Shown piece after piece: positions 27,655 to 35,827 of a stretch of 64,000 bases of DNA. The translations under genes and the position numbers were made by a program. Numbering within the stretch: the stretch's first letter is position 1; every line of letters begins with the position of its first letter. Below the pieces are notes generated by a model. It did not search any database and had not been told where the DNA came from. It saw only the letters and a program-made list of their open reading frames with translations. The stretch is from Candidatus Kaiserbacteria bacterium (GTDB lineage Bacteria; Patescibacteria; Paceibacteria; UBA9973; UBA2103), in the NCBI GenBank assembly GCA_016182485.1, contig JACPGH010000003.1:1-64000 (forward strand), in the 5' to 3' direction.

Positions 27655-28407
27655 ATGGAAACAAACGGTAGTCTAATACAAACTTGCCAAAAATTGATTG
27701 ATGCCTACAAAACAGGCAAGATTGGACAGACTCGTATGCCGGAAGATTCGAATCCTGGGTTCGCTGAAGATAAATGGGATATGCGTCTCGCTTACTTCAC
27801 TTTACCAATGGCACTCAACTATCAGCGGGATAGCTATAAACTCTGGGAGGCAGCACTCGAGACTTTTCGTGATCCAGAAACGCACTTTGTGTTTGATATC
27901 GCAGAGGTTTCTTCAAGACGAGAAGAGGAAGTAAGAGCAGCGCTACTGAAACATAGACTTGCATTGCAGCCGAATAAACATATCCATACGTGGCGCATCA
28001 TTGCCACGACCGTGAAGAATAATTGGGGCTCGTTCGATAATTTTATGAAGGCCACAGACGGAGATTTTCTTAAACTCAAGCAACTCGTCCAGTCTGATTT
28101 CAAGAAAGGATTCCCGTATCTTTCGGGACCGAAAATCTTCAATTACTGGTCGTTCATTATCAGCACGTACGGAGGAGTCAACCTCAAGAATAGATATCAG
28201 ATTGATATCGCGCCGGACACCCACATTATTCAGTGCTCGGTGAAGCTTGGTGTCATCACGCAAGGTGAGGCCGAGAAACTGTCGAAAGAGAATATCTCGC
28301 AACGCTGGAGAGAGATTCTGAAGGGAAGCGGTATCGACCCGATAGATATGCATCCGCCTCTTTGGTTTTGGAGTAGAAACAATTTCATATTTGATCAGAT
28401 TGGCTAA
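27655..28407 (+). CDS. HhH-GPD-like DNA glycosylase-related protein
   Basis: 250 residues from ATG 27655. The segment FPYLSGPKIFNYWSFIISTYGG resembles the helix-hairpin-helix of base-excision glycosylases, and DIAPDTHIIQCSVKLGVI gives a candidate catalytic Asp in the GPD position. The end LWFWSRN is characteristic of a group of small glycosylase-like proteins. Assignment is by motif only. The 142-bp repeat starts 2 nt after its stop codon. Confidence 0.55.
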   Translation: METNGSLIQTCQKLIDAYKTGKIGQTRMPEDSNPGFAEDKWDMRLAYFTLPMALNYQRDSYKLWEAALETFRDPETHFVFDIAEVSSRREEEVRAALLKHRLALQPNKHIHTWRIIATTVKNNWGSFDNFMKATDGDFLKLKQLVQSDFKKGFPYLSGPKIFNYWSFIISTYGGVNLKNRYQIDIAPDTHIIQCSVKLGVITQGEAEKLSKENISQRWREILKGSGIDPIDMHPPLWFWSRNNFIFDQIG

Positions 28408-28408
28408 T

Positions 28409-28550
28409 AAAAGACGGGCGCTGGAATCGAACTACGCTGCGCAAAGCAAAAAATGGGGACAGGAATCGAACTCTGAGCCTATTCTGACGATGTTCGTTAT
28501 CTTATACGACCGCGAGAGATAACAAACATCGGATTTGAATACTTTCCGCC
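28409..28550 (+). repeat. 142-bp direct repeat, copy 2
   Basis: 140 of 142 positions are identical to 24733-24874. One change (c to t after gaact) lies outside the stem; the other (g to a in aacgaac) weakens the 14-bp stem. Follows the stop codon of the preceding gene by 1 nt. The rest of this gap, up to the -10-like TATACT at 28673, shows no gene. Confidence 0.85.
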
Positions 28551-28688
28551 GTCTGGTTGTAGAATGCCAGTTCATTTCGTCAGGGGTAGTATAGTACCGC
28601 CAGGCATCTGACTCCGTAAAGAGCACAAAAGTCGCGATGTACGTCGCGGCATTTGTGTTTGTCCAGGCACGCTATACTATGAATCATC

Positions 28689-29222
28689 ATGATCATCCAT
28701 TTCATTACTGGAAGCAAGAACAAGCTCGCAGAAATGCAAGCGATTTTAGGCGATGTCGAGCAACTTGATATTGCTCTGCCAGAAATACAGGAAATAGACG
28801 CGCATAAGATAATCCGCGCCAAGCTGGAGGAAGCCCTCAAGCATAAAAAGGAAGCATTTATAGTAGAGGACACATCACTCTACTTCGACGCTCTCAACGG
28901 CCTCCCAGGCCCACTAATCAAGTGGTTTATGAAGACTGTTGGTAATGATGGCCTCTTCAAAATGGCGGAATCCTTTGGGAACTACGGAGCTGAGGCGAAG
29001 ACGATCATCGGCTATACCGATTGGTCTGGAGACATTCAATTCTTCGAAGGATCAGTGCGAGGCGCGATAGTCGCCCCACGAGGCGAGACTAATTTCGGCT
29101 GGGACCCCATCTTTCAGCCGGAAGGAAAAGACAAGACTTTTGCCGAGCTAACGGCCGAAGAGAAGAATGCATTTAGCATGCGCAAGCTTGCCGCCGAGAA
29201 ACTGAAAACACATTTATTATGA
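28689..29222 (+). CDS. rdgB: Non-canonical purine NTP pyrophosphatase (RdgB/HAM1)
   Basis: 177 residues. Hydrolyses dITP/XTP to monophosphates to cleanse the nucleotide pool. Motifs: FITGSKNKLAEMQAIL at the N-terminus, FIVEDTSLYFDALNGLPGPLIKWF with the metal-binding acids, FEGSVRGAIV and GWDPIFQPEGKDKTFAEL. TATACT at 28673-28678 is 10 nt upstream. The stop overlaps the HIT gene ATG (ATGA). Confidence 0.9.
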   Translation: MIIHFITGSKNKLAEMQAILGDVEQLDIALPEIQEIDAHKIIRAKLEEALKHKKEAFIVEDTSLYFDALNGLPGPLIKWFMKTVGNDGLFKMAESFGNYGAEAKTIIGYTDWSGDIQFFEGSVRGAIVAPRGETNFGWDPIFQPEGKDKTFAELTAEEKNAFSMRKLAAEKLKTHLL

Positions 29223-29641
29223 CTATTATGACGGACTACTCAAAATTCTTGGTCAAAGAATATACACACTGGCTAGTGAATGTGCACGAGAACCAGGGAT
29301 ACCTTGGCAGATGCATTGTATGGTGCAGGCGCGAGGATGCGCTTGATCTAGCAGACGCAACTGAGGCAGAGCAAAAGGAACTCATTACCATCCTCGGCGA
29401 AATACGAGAAGCTACGAAGCGAGCATTCCAGGCAGACTGGTTCAACTATGCGTTTCTCGGCAACGGCACACGACATCTCCATGGGCATTTCATCCCGCGT
29501 TACTCATCATCGCGAATGTTTGAAGGGATGACTTTCATCGACGACCGATGGGGTCATAACTACAGAACCAATCACGATTTCGTTACGCCGCCCGAAGTAT
29601 TGGATGCGGTAAGGGAAAAATTGAAAGCCGAGCTACAATAA
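29219..29641 (+). CDS. HIT-family hydrolase
   Basis: 140 residues. The histidine triad is RHLHGHFIPRY (HxHxH). Upstream helices (ATEAEQKELITILGEIREATKRAF) fit the HIT fold. Likely a nucleotide hydrolase or transferase. Coupled to rdgB, which suggests a shared nucleotide-cleansing role. Confidence 0.85.
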   Translation: MTIMTDYSKFLVKEYTHWLVNVHENQGYLGRCIVWCRREDALDLADATEAEQKELITILGEIREATKRAFQADWFNYAFLGNGTRHLHGHFIPRYSSSRMFEGMTFIDDRWGHNYRTNHDFVTPPEVLDAVREKLKAELQ

Positions 29642-29645
29642 ATTT

Positions 29646-29963
29646 ATGAGTCAACACAAAATTGTCGTCTATGTTCCTTTAACCAATACCGATTCCGTAA
29701 GGGAAGCTATTGGCACGGCTGGAGGCGGCAAACTAGGTAAGTATTCCTTTTGCAGCTTTTCAACGCGAGGCATTGGCAGATTTAAGCCTGAAGAAGGGGC
29801 GCATCCGCACATTGGGACAGTTGGAGAATTGGAACAGGTAGAAGAAGAACGAATCGAGGTCACTTGCGATTCTCGAGTTGTGGGGAATGTTCTTGCAGCG
29901 ATCAAGCGGGTGCATCCATACGAAGAAGTCGCGATGGATGTATGGCAACTGGAGAGTTATTGA
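29646..29963 (+). CDS. NIF3/YqfO-insert-domain protein
   Basis: 105 residues. Matches the CutA1-like domain found inside NIF3-family proteins and as a standalone protein: VVYVPLTNTDSVREAIGTAGGGKLGKYSFCSF, the middle GRFKPEEGAHPHIG, and the end RVHPYEEVAMDVW. Probably trimeric and of unknown biochemical role. 5 nt after the HIT gene. A GGAATCGAACT element begins right after its stop codon. Confidence 0.85.
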   Translation: MSQHKIVVYVPLTNTDSVREAIGTAGGGKLGKYSFCSFSTRGIGRFKPEEGAHPHIGTVGELEQVEEERIEVTCDSRVVGNVLAAIKRVHPYEEVAMDVWQLESY

Positions 29964-29964
29964 T

Positions 29965-30048
29965 GGGGAGCGGAATCGAACTGGTGCAGTCTACTGTTTA
30001 CACCAGTTCTTGAGTTCCCGTCCCGGTCGTGCAAGACGGGGGCAGGAA
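29965..30048 (+). repeat. Composite GGAATCGAACT / TTCCCGTCC / GGGGGCAGGAA element
   Basis: Starts 1 nt after the NIF3-like stop. Contains GGAATCGAACT (29972), an inverted repeat aactggtg...caccagtt around it, then gttcttgagttcccgtccc and gacgggggcaggaa. It shares blocks with 22341-22410 and 26739-26775. Confidence 0.6.
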
Positions 30049-30105
30049 CCCCCGTACTTTACTGATTATCAGATTCAAAGCTATACTTGGTACAACAGAC
30101 GGGTT

Positions 30106-30726
30106 ATGAAAAAGAAGACACAAATACTTATCATTCATGGCGGAATGACCTTCAAAAACGAGAAGGATTATCTGCATTTCTTGAAGAACAGAGAAATTTC
30201 TCTTAAAAAGAAGGTAAGTTGGGCTGGTGACTATCTGGATAAAGAATTAGGAAGAGGACTTGAGATCATCAGGCCGCGCATGCCACTACAGGACAATGCG
30301 AAGTATAGAGATTGGAAGATTCATTTTGAGCGACATCTCCCGCATCTAAGGAGTAATGCCATTTTAGTTGGATCTTCATTGGGTGGTATTTTTCTCGCGA
30401 GGTACCTATCTGAAAATAAGTTACCTAAAAAAGCGTTGTCGATATATTTAATATGCCCACCTTTTGACAATTCCGTAAAAGGGGAAGATTTAGTTGGTGG
30501 CTTTACGCTTAAGTCTGACCTCTCCTTGCTTAAGAAAAATTCCAAGAACCTGCATCTGCTTTTTTCAAAGGATGATGAAACCGTGCCGGTCTCTCACGCC
30601 AAAAAATATAGGGGAAAGCTGAAAGACGCGCATATTGTTGTCTACAAAAGCAAGAACGGACACTTCAAGATATCCACATTTCCGGAAATCATAAAAATGA
30701 TCAAGGAAGATGTTAAAGGATCATAA
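30106..30726 (+). CDS. Alpha/beta hydrolase (RBBP9/YdeN-like)
   Basis: 206 residues from ATG 30106. Opening strand ILIIHGGMT, nucleophile elbow LVGSSLGGIF (Ser in GSSLGG), Asp in LFSKDDETVP and His in SKNGHFK complete the triad. Lys-rich and AT-rich compared with the core genes. Cytosolic serine hydrolase of unknown substrate. Confidence 0.85.
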   Translation: MKKKTQILIIHGGMTFKNEKDYLHFLKNREISLKKKVSWAGDYLDKELGRGLEIIRPRMPLQDNAKYRDWKIHFERHLPHLRSNAILVGSSLGGIFLARYLSENKLPKKALSIYLICPPFDNSVKGEDLVGGFTLKSDLSLLKKNSKNLHLLFSKDDETVPVSHAKKYRGKLKDAHIVVYKSKNGHFKISTFPEIIKMIKEDVKGS

Positions 30727-30731
30727 ATCCT

Positions 30732-31070
30732 ATGATCTCATACGATGATTTTGAGAAAGTAGATATCCGAGTCGGGAAGATTCTCGAAGTGCAGGATTTT
30801 CCTGAAGCGCGGAATCCGGCATTCAAGCTGAAGATAGATTTCGGCCCTGAGATCGGCACGAAATTATCTAGCGTGCAGGCGGTAGACGCACACACCAAAG
30901 AAGAGCTACAGGGAATTCTAGTCTGCTGCGTAGTCAACTTCCCGCCAAAAAAGATAGGCCCATTCGAATCCGAAGTCCTTACGCTCGGGTTCAAGAATAC
31001 GGCAGGTATCGGATGGGTGCTCATCACGCCCGCCAAAGCGAGTGTCGAGATTGGCAGTAAGTTGCAATAA
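30732..31070 (+). CDS. CsaA-like tRNA-binding domain protein
   Basis: 112 residues: a single OB fold of the MetRS-C/Trbp111/CsaA type (FEKVDIRVGKILEVQDFPEARNPAFKLKIDFG, then GILVCCVVNFPPKKIGPFESEVLTLG). Dimeric tRNA-binding or chaperone-like protein. This is the intact copy of the deleted gene at 27182. Confidence 0.9.
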   Translation: MISYDDFEKVDIRVGKILEVQDFPEARNPAFKLKIDFGPEIGTKLSSVQAVDAHTKEELQGILVCCVVNFPPKKIGPFESEVLTLGFKNTAGIGWVLITPAKASVEIGSKLQ

Positions 31071-31077
31071 ATCCAAT

Positions 31078-31647
31078 ATGGAAATCGGAATCTGGGGAGA
31101 CAGCATTACCTACGGCGCGGGTGACACTATGGCACTCGGATGGGTAGGGCGACTGCGAAAATTGCTTGAGAAGAACGAAGATATAAGTGTCTACAACTTT
31201 GGCGTGTGTGGAGATACGACTGACGATCTGGCCAAGCGCTTCCTGGTGGAGGCGGACTCTATTAAACCGAATGTCGTCATTTTCGCCATTGGAATAAACG
31301 ACTCAAAATACTCCGTTGGTGAGACTGCAAGCGAGGTCCCACTCGAGAGCTACAAACAGAATATGCGAGAGCTCATAAAGCTCGCGAGAAAGTACACCGA
31401 CAAAATTCATATCGTTGGGGCTACGAAAGTCGATGAAACTTCTATGCGGGAGAGCGGTACACGCTTTGTGAACGATACGATCCGGTCTTATAACAATTTC
31501 CTCAAAGAATTTTCTGAATCAGAAGGCCTACTCTATGTAGATGTTTTCGATGCGCTTGATATACATACCGATTTAGATGATGGCCTGCATCCGAACGCAC
31601 AGGGCTATGAGAAATTATTCAATATGATACAAGAATTCGTAAAATGA
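31078..31647 (+). CDS. SGNH/GDSL-family lipase or esterase
   Basis: 189 residues from ATG 31078. Block I GDSITYGAGD (nucleophile Ser), block II Gly in NFGVCGDTT, block III GIND, block V DGLHPNAQGY (Asp and His). Typical acyl-esterase or lysophospholipase fold. No signal peptide. Last gene of the accessory array. Confidence 0.9.
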   Translation: MEIGIWGDSITYGAGDTMALGWVGRLRKLLEKNEDISVYNFGVCGDTTDDLAKRFLVEADSIKPNVVIFAIGINDSKYSVGETASEVPLESYKQNMRELIKLARKYTDKIHIVGATKVDETSMRESGTRFVNDTIRSYNNFLKEFSESEGLLYVDVFDALDIHTDLDDGLHPNAQGYEKLFNMIQEFVK

Positions 31648-31803
31648 CGAGGGTCGGACATTAGTGCATAGCCCTATTGACAGAAAAGATGGGGCATGCT
31701 ATGATGGATTTCGTCAACCAGCGGCTGAGCCAGAGAAGTGGGCTCGAGCTTCAATTCCAGCTTACTGCATTGATACATTAGTCCAACCAAAATTCAATTG
31801 CAC

Positions 31804-32007
31804 ATGCAAGAAGGAACCATCGCTCGCCTCACTGATAAGGGCTTCGGCTTTATCAAGGTGGCGGGCCAGGAGAAGGACCTTTTCTTCCATTCCAATGAGC
31901 TCGTCGGCGTTTCGTTCGACTCGCTTCAGGAAGGGGACAAGGTGACCTTCGAAGTCGCCGACAGCCCGAAGGGCCCGAACGCGATTAAGGTCAGCAAGGC
32001 CGCGTAA
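31804..32007 (+). CDS. Cold shock protein (CspA family)
   Basis: 67 residues. One cold-shock domain with RNP1 as GFGFIKV and RNP2 as LFFHSNEL. It binds single-stranded RNA/DNA and melts RNA structure. A gap of about 150 nt precedes it (31648-31803), consistent with a structured 5' leader, and a strong terminator follows. Confidence 0.92.
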   Translation: MQEGTIARLTDKGFGFIKVAGQEKDLFFHSNELVGVSFDSLQEGDKVTFEVADSPKGPNAIKVSKAA

Positions 32008-32018
32008 GCTGCCGATCC

Positions 32019-32048
32019 GCAAAAAAGCGCCCACGGGCGCTTTTTTGC
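32019..32048 (+). terminator. Terminator of the cold shock gene
   Basis: gcaaaaaagcgccc-ac-gggcgcttttttgc, a strong stem with a T6 tract. Confidence 0.88.
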
Positions 32049-32095
32049 ATCATGGAAGGGGATGGAGACTTCTGTGGAGTAGCATCCGACCGTGT

Positions 32096-32101
32096 TATAA
32101 T
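32096..32101 (+). promoter_or_regulatory. Consensus -10 (TATAAT) with near-leaderless GTG start
   Basis: TATAAT ends 9 nt before the GTG at 32111. No Shine-Dalgarno lies between. Confidence 0.5.
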
Positions 32102-32110
32102 TTAAATCAC

Positions 32111-33421
32111 GTGAATAGCAACGGTAAGCAGCACGGGTTGGATCGGTATGCATTCGAAAAGACCCGTTCAATTTTGAGATTATTCCGCAATGGAAGCAAG
32201 CGGGTTCCACAAGGCCGTACGCCAGGTAAGGTTAAAGTCGCCTTCATCCATGGCGAGAAACGGCTGGGTTCAGGCATTCGTACCGGTGCGGCGCAGATCA
32301 ACCGGCTCATGGTAAGCGCACTTAATGAGCGCCGCGTGTTGGTGCGGAACTTCTATCCGCGCGTGCAGCTATTTGATACCCCCGCGCATATCAAAGGCAT
32401 AGCGAATATTTTGTTCTTCTATTCTCTTCTGGAACACAAAAATGAGATGCTAAAGTACGATGTGATCCAAGGAACTACCTATACGCCGCTCCCGTTTCTT
32501 ACGTTTGACGTGCCGGTCGTGTGCCATTTCGGGTCTACTGCCCGCGGTTATCTCGCTTCTACGCCGCGAACTTCCGAACTGCCGCCTCATGAACGGGCTG
32601 TTTACAAAGAATTCGTGCGGCTTGGCGTCATTCCTGAATTTGATTATAAGACATTGCGTCCGATAGAAGACGTTGCCGACATCGAAGCTGTCGCCGCGCA
32701 ACGCGCGGCAGCATGTGTCGCCACTTCTGCAAAAGTCAGGGATGAGCTTATCGCGGCAGGAGCACGTCCCGAGCGCATATGGCTCATCCACAATGCGATC
32801 GAGGATTATTGGTTCTATCCGCCGCGCGAAACTGCGCCTCAGCAACCGCACCTCGTTTTCTTGGGGCGACTCGGTAATGACGTATTCACTCTTAAACTCA
32901 AGGGTCTTTCCAGGCTCGTTAATTTTTACAACGCTTTTCCGGAGACGCCGAAAACTACCGTATGCATGACGACCAATCGCAAGCTAAAGGAATGGCTTCG
33001 CGTCGCGTTCCCCTTGCATTATATGTACGTCAATCTGCGAAAAGATCTTATCCCGGGAGCGCTGGCTCCATTGCGCGGAAGTATCTTATTCCTTTCTTCC
33101 CGATATGAAGGGTTTTCTCTCAGTCTGATAGAAGGCATGTCGCAGGGACTGGTTCCTGTTGCCTTCCCAGTTGGCGTAGCCGAGGAAATCATACGAGACG
33201 GAGAAAACGGCTTTCTGGTCTCATCTACGGAAGAAGCTATTGCGCGGACGGGATTACTACTGGCAGACGATGCGAGGCGCCTCGAAATGGCTAGGGCTGC
33301 CCAGCAAACCGCAGCGCAATTCAGGGCAGAACGCATAGCTGAAGATCTGGAACGGCTCTATCTGGAACTAAAGCGAGAACGGCAAGAACAGCGCGATCGG
33401 ATTCCATGTGAGGCGAACTGA
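32111..33421 (+). CDS. Glycosyltransferase, GT4-like
   Basis: About 436 residues from GTG 32111. N-terminal Rossmann part with KVAFIHGEKRLGSGIRTGAAQI, C-terminal GT-B domain with LVFLGRLGNDVF and the donor-site motif SRYEGFSLSLIEGMSQGLVPVAFPVGVAEEII (acid/base E-x7-E). Probably transfers a sugar from a nucleotide donor to a cell-surface or storage glycan. It is followed by another glycosyltransferase and a glucosidase, suggesting a carbohydrate cluster. Confidence 0.82.
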   Translation: MNSNGKQHGLDRYAFEKTRSILRLFRNGSKRVPQGRTPGKVKVAFIHGEKRLGSGIRTGAAQINRLMVSALNERRVLVRNFYPRVQLFDTPAHIKGIANILFFYSLLEHKNEMLKYDVIQGTTYTPLPFLTFDVPVVCHFGSTARGYLASTPRTSELPPHERAVYKEFVRLGVIPEFDYKTLRPIEDVADIEAVAAQRAAACVATSAKVRDELIAAGARPERIWLIHNAIEDYWFYPPRETAPQQPHLVFLGRLGNDVFTLKLKGLSRLVNFYNAFPETPKTTVCMTTNRKLKEWLRVAFPLHYMYVNLRKDLIPGALAPLRGSILFLSSRYEGFSLSLIEGMSQGLVPVAFPVGVAEEIIRDGENGFLVSSTEEAIARTGLLLADDARRLEMARAAQQTAAQFRAERIAEDLERLYLELKRERQEQRDRIPCEAN

Positions 33422-33505
33422 TCGCATCTGCGACGCCGAATTGCGGGATCTCTGAGCGGCGCTCCCGTTAATGGAATCTCCCGGATAAACCATTACGCTT
33501 CTCCC

Positions 33506-34537
33506 ATGCGAATAGCGCAGATCGCGCCTTTGGCTGAACGGGTGCCGCCCAAGAAATACGGAGGGACCGAGCGAGTCATACATGCGCTTACGGAAGAACT
33601 GGTGCGGCGAGGGCATGACGTTACGCTATTCGCGAGCGGCGACTCATTAACATCGGCGAAGTTGCACTCGGTCTATCCGCGGGCCCTGCGCGAAGCGGGG
33701 GTGAAAGATATATACGGGATGAATAATTGGCTCCTGCTTTCTATCGGGGAGGCGTATGCGTCTGCCAGCGAATTCGACGTCATCCATGATCACTTGATGC
33801 CGCTCTCGCTCGCCACCGCCAATCTCTCTTCTGCTCCCGCGGTCGGTACGATACATGGCCCGATCACTCGCGACGTGCGCAGGTTAATGCAATCCCTGCG
33901 CAATCCCAATATTGTGACGATCTCGCAGGCGCAGCTTTTTGGTAGTGCCGATATAAATCACGCGGGAACGGTATACAACGGACTTCCTATGCAAGATTAT
34001 CCTTGGAGCGCAGATGCGGACGAATATTTGCTTTTCGTCGGCCGCATTTCGATGGAGAAGGGCGTGCACAATGCCATCGAAGTGGCCGATCAGCTTGGTC
34101 TGCCCCTTATCATCGCCGCCAAGCTGGAGTCGGTCGATCGGCAGTACTACCGGCAATATGTCGAACCGCGCCTCTCCTCCCGCATTACGTGGGTGGGCGA
34201 AGTGGATGAACAGGAGCGCAATCGTCTCATGAGCCGGGCGCGCTGTTTCTTGCATCCGGTCGAGTGGCGAGAACCCTTCGGGCTAACGCTTATAGAGGCT
34301 ATGGCCTGCGGTTGTCCCGTAATCGCGTTCCGAAAAGGCTCTATCCCCGAGATCGTGAAAGACGGGGAAACCGGGTACGTCGTGGAAGATGTTGCTGAAA
34401 TGGCGGCGGCGGCGGATACTATTGAAGCCATTGATCGAAGTTACTGCCGAACGTATGCGCTCGAGAATTTCAGCGCGGCGCGGATGACTGACGGATACGA
34501 GGCGGTATATAGAAAAATTTTCGAGCAACATGAATAA
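33506..34537 (+). CDS. Glycosyltransferase family 4
   Basis: 343 residues. N-terminus RIAQIAPLAERVPPKKYGGTERVIHALTEELVRRGHDVTLFASGDS is typical of GT4 enzymes. C-terminal domain has LFVGRISMEKGVHNAIEVA, then WREPFGLTLIEAMACGCPVIAF with the E-x7-E donor site. The last 8 nt overlap the debranching-like gene, indicating one operon. Confidence 0.92.
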   Translation: MRIAQIAPLAERVPPKKYGGTERVIHALTEELVRRGHDVTLFASGDSLTSAKLHSVYPRALREAGVKDIYGMNNWLLLSIGEAYASASEFDVIHDHLMPLSLATANLSSAPAVGTIHGPITRDVRRLMQSLRNPNIVTISQAQLFGSADINHAGTVYNGLPMQDYPWSADADEYLLFVGRISMEKGVHNAIEVADQLGLPLIIAAKLESVDRQYYRQYVEPRLSSRITWVGEVDEQERNRLMSRARCFLHPVEWREPFGLTLIEAMACGCPVIAFRKGSIPEIVKDGETGYVVEDVAEMAAAADTIEAIDRSYCRTYALENFSAARMTDGYEAVYRKIFEQHE

Positions 34538-35780
34538 AGACGAATTGTGGGCGCTCGGCATTGCAAGCATCAAGAGCCTCGAGACGGACTGGGGCGTTCT
34601 CGCCTCGGGGCGGGGCGAACTTTTCGGATGCGTTTTTGGCAGAGATTCGCTCATCACGAGCCTTTCGCTGCTCAAGGTTTACAGAAAGACTGGCGATGCG
34701 TACTTCCTACAGCTGGTCAACAAGGTGCTTATGCGGCTCGCGGAGCTGCAAGGGCGCGCCATCAACATCGAGAACGGGGAAGAGCCGGGCAAATGCATCC
34801 ATGAATTCCGGCTGGATAAGCACGAGCATCTCACTCAGGCGCTCGAGCCCTGGCACGTCTCTTCGGACGGCTCGATGCGCAATTACGATTCCGTAGACGC
34901 GACGCCGCTCTTCCTCATGGCGCTCTATGAGTATCTCTCTGTTGCGCCGCCCTCCGAGGATGCCGCCCCGCTTCTGCGGGCGGCGCACCGCGCGCTCGCC
35001 TGGCTTACGGAGCACGGGGATTCCAATCGAGACGGCTTCATAGATTATCGATTCCATCCCGACCGGAAACACGGAGGCCTGCGGGTGCAGAGCTGGATGG
35101 ACAGCAGTGAATCGCTGTTCTTCGAGATTCAGGAAGAAAAACCCGCATACGCGATCGCTCCCGTCGAAGTCCAGGCATACGCCTATGTGGCGCTTCTCGA
35201 GTGGGCCGATTACTTCTCTAAGGAAGCCCCTACATTCTCCCGGGACCTCTTGATGCGGGCGGGCAATCTCAAGCGGCGCTTCAACTCCGCCTTCGTTTTG
35301 CCGCATGGAAAATCGTTAACGCTCGCATTCGCCGTGGACGGGAACGGAAGAAGGCTCACTAGCGCGCGTTCTAGCATGGCTCACGTTCTCTGGGCCGTCA
35401 GACGCTCGGGTCAATCTGCACCGGACGGTATCCTGGATGCCTCGCTCGTGCCGAAGCTTGTCAAAAGACTTCTCTCGCCGGACCTCTACGTGCCTTCGGC
35501 GGGCATTCGTACCTTGAGCTCGCGTTCCAGGCGGTTTAATCCGGTGAGCTACCACAACGGCTCCATATGGCCGCACGATACGGAACTGTTCGCAGCAGGC
35601 CTGGAGAACTACGGGTATCGAGAAGATGCCGAGCGGGTGCGGGCGGGCCTTTTGCGCTCATATCGGCATTTCAAGACTCCCATAGAACTCTTCGGATACC
35701 GGCGCGGATTTCGGGAATACGAGGCGAGCTGCCGCGTACAGGCTTGGAGCGCTGCCGCAATCCTTTCGGGACTGGCCTGA
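34530..35780 (+). CDS. Glycogen-debranching-like alpha-glucosidase (GH133/GH15-type)
   Basis: 416 residues, an (alpha/alpha)6 barrel glucosidase. Motifs: LFGCVFGRDSLITSLSLL, NYDSVDATPLFLMALYEYL, SNRDGFIDYRFHPD and GLRVQSWMDS, with the C-terminal NGSIWPHDTELFAAGLENYG carrying the likely catalytic acid region. Matches the C-terminal catalytic part of amylo-alpha-1,6-glucosidases without the N-terminal domain. Together with the upstream glycosyltransferase it suggests synthesis and turnover of an alpha-glucan. Confidence 0.85.
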   Translation: MNKDELWALGIASIKSLETDWGVLASGRGELFGCVFGRDSLITSLSLLKVYRKTGDAYFLQLVNKVLMRLAELQGRAINIENGEEPGKCIHEFRLDKHEHLTQALEPWHVSSDGSMRNYDSVDATPLFLMALYEYLSVAPPSEDAAPLLRAAHRALAWLTEHGDSNRDGFIDYRFHPDRKHGGLRVQSWMDSSESLFFEIQEEKPAYAIAPVEVQAYAYVALLEWADYFSKEAPTFSRDLLMRAGNLKRRFNSAFVLPHGKSLTLAFAVDGNGRRLTSARSSMAHVLWAVRRSGQSAPDGILDASLVPKLVKRLLSPDLYVPSAGIRTLSSRSRRFNPVSYHNGSIWPHDTELFAAGLENYGYREDAERVRAGLLRSYRHFKTPIELFGYRRGFREYEASCRVQAWSAAAILSGLA

Positions 35781-35827
35781 AGCGGGAATTCACGCCAACT
35801 TTCCGGCTGGTCCGCCATGATGTACGC

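Noticed and set aside
24733..28550. Classical integron attC sites
   Set aside because: The GTTRRRY/RYYYAAC cores are not matched (GTTCGAT has a C at a purine position) and no IntI is in the window. Kept only as cassette-like elements.
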